Shown piece by piece: positions 60,340 through 62,812 of a stretch of DNA of 62,812 nt. The first letter of the stretch is position 1; every line of letters begins with the position of its first letter. The stretch comes from Spirulinaceae cyanobacterium SM2_1_0 (lineage in GTDB: Bacteria > Cyanobacteriota > Cyanobacteriia > Cyanobacteriales > Spirulinaceae), in the NCBI GenBank assembly GCA_012031265.1, contig JAAUTY010000022.1, positions 1-62,812 of the forward strand, read 5' to 3'. The notes under the pieces are model-generated. The model had not been told where the DNA came from, searched no databases, and worked only from the letters and a program-made list of their open reading frames with translations. The position numbers and the translations under genes are program-made.

Positions 60340-61290
60340 CTAGGTCAATTCTAAAGCAAAAAATGTGGTGTAGATGCTGTCGCTGACTTCGTTGATCGAG
60401 GACTGCATTTGGTCGAGAAATTCGTGCAGGCCGGTGGCGATCGCGTCCTCAACCGTCATGTAGCCGAGCCGCGACCGGAGACGACCGAGGGCCCGCTCGG
60501 CCGGATTGCACCAGGTTCCAACCGGCGTGTTCAAAATCTGGTGTAGCGACTGTTCCGCCTGGGCGACACAGAAATGGATGGAGCGCGGAAAGTGGCGGTT
60601 GAGAATCAAGAAATCGGCAACGGCTGAGGGTGTGATCCGGTGCTGTTGCTTGCGGTACATCTCGTAGGCGCTCGCCGACTTCAGCAGCGCGATCCACTGG
60701 ATCTGATCCAGCGGCGTCCCCACCCACTGCGCCGAGGGCAGCAGAAAAAAGTATTTCACGTCGAGGATGCGCGCGGTTTTCTCCGCGCGCTCCAGCAGGC
60801 GACCGAGCTGGCCGAAGTGCCAGCCTTCGTTGTGGGTCATGGTGGCATCCATCACCCCCGCGAAGCGATGGCTCGAGCGCTTGACTTGCTCAAAGAAAAC
60901 GGGCAAAGCATCAACGCTCAGGGGAGCAGCAGCGGCTTCCTGAACCATAAGGTAGAACGCATTCACCTCTTCCCACATTTCCGAAGAGATGATTTCGCGG
61001 ATCGAGCGGGCATTCTCGCGCGCCCGCTTCAGCGCGGCGATGATTGAGTGGGGATAATCATGGTCAAAGCTGAGGAAGTGGATGACATTCTCCGCGTTCG
61101 CCGTGCCGTAGCGCTCAGCAAACAGCGCCGAGTCGCCGGTCGTGGTCACCAGCGGCTGCCACTGCTGACGGACATCGGTGGGTAGGTCAAGCATGATGTT
61201 GAGGTTGACATCCACGAAGCGGGCGAGATTGTCGGCCCGCTCGATGTAGCGGTTGAGCCAGTAAACGGAATCGGCGACGCGGCTGAGCAT
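60340..61290 (-). CDS. Alpha-E domain (DUF403) protein
   Basis: This 316-residue, mainly helical protein starts MLSRVADSVYWLNRYIERADN, the characteristic N-terminus of alpha-E domain proteins, and has LGRLLERAEKTARILD further on. Alpha-E proteins usually occur next to a circularly permuted ATP-grasp enzyme and a transglutaminase-like protein, in systems thought to make a peptide-like product; neither is in this window. I chose ATG 61290; the frame is open from TTG 61329. It follows the flippase-like gene by 40 bases. Confidence 0.87.
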   Translation of the reverse strand: MLSRVADSVYWLNRYIERADNLARFVDVNLNIMLDLPTDVRQQWQPLVTTTGDSALFAERYGTANAENVIHFLSFDHDYPHSIIAALKRARENARSIREIISSEMWEEVNAFYLMVQEAAAAPLSVDALPVFFEQVKRSSHRFAGVMDATMTHNEGWHFGQLGRLLERAEKTARILDVKYFFLLPSAQWVGTPLDQIQWIALLKSASAYEMYRKQQHRITPSAVADFLILNRHFPRSIHFCVAQAEQSLHQILNTPVGTWCNPAERALGRLRSRLGYMTVEDAIATGLHEFLDQMQSSINEVSDSIYTTFFALELT

Positions 61291-61330
61291 GACCCCAGAA
61301 ATGGCGAAGGTTGCGGTTGATGCAGTCAAT

Positions 61331-62254
61331 CTAGCGCGATCGCGCCCGTCTGTCAGCCCAGCGACTGACGTTCCAGGCCAAACCTGCCCCGGCGACCTCA
61401 GCCAAGGTATTGCTCAGGCGATAGATGGCGATCGCGGTGATGACAATCCCAATCTCCAAGCTGCCGTCCAGCAAGCGGATCGCCACCACTTCAAACACGC
61501 CGATGCCACCCGGTGCGCCGGGAATCACCATCCCCAGTAGCCAAGCGAAACTGTACGCCCCGGTGAGCGGCAGCCATTGCGCTGGGGCAAGCGGCGTCAG
61601 CGCCATCACCGTTGCCAAAAAACCCGCACTGCGCCAGAGCAGAAAGCCGATCTCACCCAACAGCGGCTGGAGTGGATAGCCAGAGACGCGGCTTGCCGCC
61701 GCCAGGGTGCCCTTGAGTCGGCCTGCCCAACCCAACAGCGGGTTCAACGCCAGCGGGTGCAGGCTCGCCAGCACGAGGACTAAACCCAGCCATTGCGGCC
61801 AGCCACTTGCCTGGGGCGCGGTAATGAGGGCGACGATCAGACCGGCTGCTACCAAGAGCAAGGCTTCGATCAAAACACTGAGACTGGCGATCGCCAGCGA
61901 AGCCCCCTGGGTTTGCGCCGCCCGCACCCGCCCGTAGAGATGCCAAACATTGCCGGGGAGATATTTAGCAACATTGGTTCGCAGGTAGACCCCAACACTC
62001 CACCAACCCGGCACCGGTTGCGCGAGGGCGGCGAGGATCCAAGCCCAAACCCAGCCCGTCCAGCCGTGTGCCAGCAGCGTCAGCGTCCAGCCGAGCAGCA
62101 GCCACGACCCACGAATCTGCCGCAAGTCCAGTGCCAACACCGCCTGCCAATGCGATCGCAGCGTTTGGACGAGGAAGAAGGCAACAGCCGCGAGCACGAG
62201 CCAGCGAAGCCAAAGTTTCAGCCGTTTTGCATTCAAAAGCTGGAGTTCTCGCAC
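61331..62254 (-). CDS. Lysylphosphatidylglycerol synthase/flippase-type membrane protein (UPF0104-like)
   Basis: This 307-residue protein has about eight hydrophobic segments and the features of the AglD/MprF N-terminal membrane family: YLPGNVWHLYGR, GMVIPGAPGGIGVFE, and a polytopic fold throughout. The family moves or flips lipid-linked molecules. There is no C-terminal synthetase domain. It is co-directional with the alpha-E gene downstream, probably in one transcript. Confidence 0.84.
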   Translation of the reverse strand: MRELQLLNAKRLKLWLRWLVLAAVAFFLVQTLRSHWQAVLALDLRQIRGSWLLLGWTLTLLAHGWTGWVWAWILAALAQPVPGWWSVGVYLRTNVAKYLPGNVWHLYGRVRAAQTQGASLAIASLSVLIEALLLVAAGLIVALITAPQASGWPQWLGLVLVLASLHPLALNPLLGWAGRLKGTLAAASRVSGYPLQPLLGEIGFLLWRSAGFLATVMALTPLAPAQWLPLTGAYSFAWLLGMVIPGAPGGIGVFEVVAIRLLDGSLEIGIVITAIAIYRLSNTLAEVAGAGLAWNVSRWADRRARSR

Positions 62255-62464
62255 TGGAGCCAGCCGGAGAAACTGTCAGACCAATTCTATCTCTATCGCT
62301 CCCAATCACCCGCCGCAGATAACCTTGAACACTTACAGAGAGCACTTCGGCGGTCAGATACATTGGGGTCGTTATGGAGCGATTTCTGTTTGTAAAAACC
62401 CGGGAAAGATTTCCAAAATTATCAGTGCATTATGATGGTTCTTCAGGATCCAAGGTGATTTAGT

Positions 62465-62812
62465 ATACTGAATCGTCCAGCCTTCGGAGTCAGAGGGGGG
62501 AAAGGTTCTCACCGACGCGGGTGGAGACTTCATCGCCTTCGAGGGTCACCTTGGCTTTTTCGGGCGCTGGTGGTGACCAGTGCTCGGTTTGGGCGGCGAC
62601 TCGCCGTTCCCATTTGATAATCGTGGCGTGGGATTTGCCGAAGGCGCGACCGGTTGCTCTCACTCCCAGTCCTTCACTCCGGACATTGAGAGCGGCGGCG
62701 ATTACCTCAGCCTTCGTTCTCAGTCGCGCCATCGGCGTGTTGGTTCGTTCGTTGCATCGTTTCTCACACTCGCGGCACAGATAGCTCTGTTGCTTGCTGC
62801 CATCTTTCAGGG
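62465..62812 (-). pseudogene. IS1-family transposase remnant running off the window
   Basis: On the minus strand, the frame continues from the window edge through a zinc-ribbon-like stretch (LCRECEKRC) and a helix-turn-helix region (GVRATGRAFGKSHATIIKW) to VGENLS, matching the IS1-type transposase N-terminal half. At a run of six C (minus strand), the frame shifts; omitting one C gives SPSDSEGWT, similar to the usual NLPPSESxGWT continuation. Homology then stops near 62465, so the element is truncated. Its 5' end lies beyond the window. Confidence 0.72.

Overview
The window reads as cyanobacterial chromosomal DNA. The palindrome GCGATCGC (HIP1) recurs throughout, inside and outside genes. Several families typical of cyanobacteria are present: a PilB with a C-terminal zinc ribbon, a GUN4-domain protein, a CHASE2 cyclase beside DUF928, DUF1350, an AAA-less M41-like protease and a RibBA with a C-terminal extension. 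GC content is moderately high. The layout grpE-dnaK-dnaJ-tusA-rsgA divergent from pilB-pilT-pilC is, from memory, the one in Synechococcus elongatus, so a unicellular Synechococcus-like lineage is likely. Both window edges carry insertion-sequence remnants (an IS-like terminus at 1-125, an IS1-type transposase remnant at 62465-62812), which suggests a draft contig broken at repeats. I found no tRNA, rRNA or CRISPR array.

Region by region. 1-1.8 kb is mostly non-coding and repeat-rich. 1.8-3.7 kb is a LysM/M23 cell-wall hydrolase with its terminator. 3.8-9.3 kb (minus) is the Hsp70 chaperone operon followed by tusA and rsgA. 9.8-15 kb (plus) is the type IV pilus motor set pilB, pilT, pilC. 15-25 kb holds an aminotransferase, thioredoxin, a small ribbon-helix-helix protein, a seven-bladed WD40 protein, a glycosyltransferase, a PP2C phosphatase, murG and an exported NTF2-like protein. 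25-29.6 kb holds a gluconokinase-type sugar kinase, a catalytically degenerate RNase III-like protein, a ChaN-like protein and a peptidoglycan-binding protein. 29.8-33.8 kb (minus) is a DUF928 / CHASE2 cyclase / metallo-beta-lactamase-fold gene cluster that may both make and degrade a cyclic nucleotide. 34-43 kb carries a Ser/Thr kinase, a tail-anchored TPR protein, a RibD-like reductase, a Uma2 nuclease, a GUN4 protein, a carotenoid-isomerase-like oxidoreductase with a divergent TetR regulator and operator, an orphan ABC permease and a response regulator. 43.5-54 kb has a GyrA/ParC subunit, an M15 peptidase with four internal repeats, a methyltransferase, pyrG, ribBA and argC. 54-62.8 kb has DUF1350, an M41-like protease, a Cys-rich 66-residue protein, a large hybrid histidine kinase, an alpha-E (DUF403) protein and a flippase-like membrane protein.

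Three themes stand out. First, four conserved genes (pilB, a Ser/Thr kinase, ribBA, DUF1350) are each broken by one missing base in a homopolymer; restoring that base repairs each reading frame. Second, about 110-bp palindromic elements with CTAG/GTAC ends occur four times, and two of them sit exactly on the amber stop codon of a neighbouring gene. A second, about 103-bp element family occurs twice. Third, the cyclase and metallo-beta-lactamase genes form a candidate self-contained cyclic-nucleotide module.
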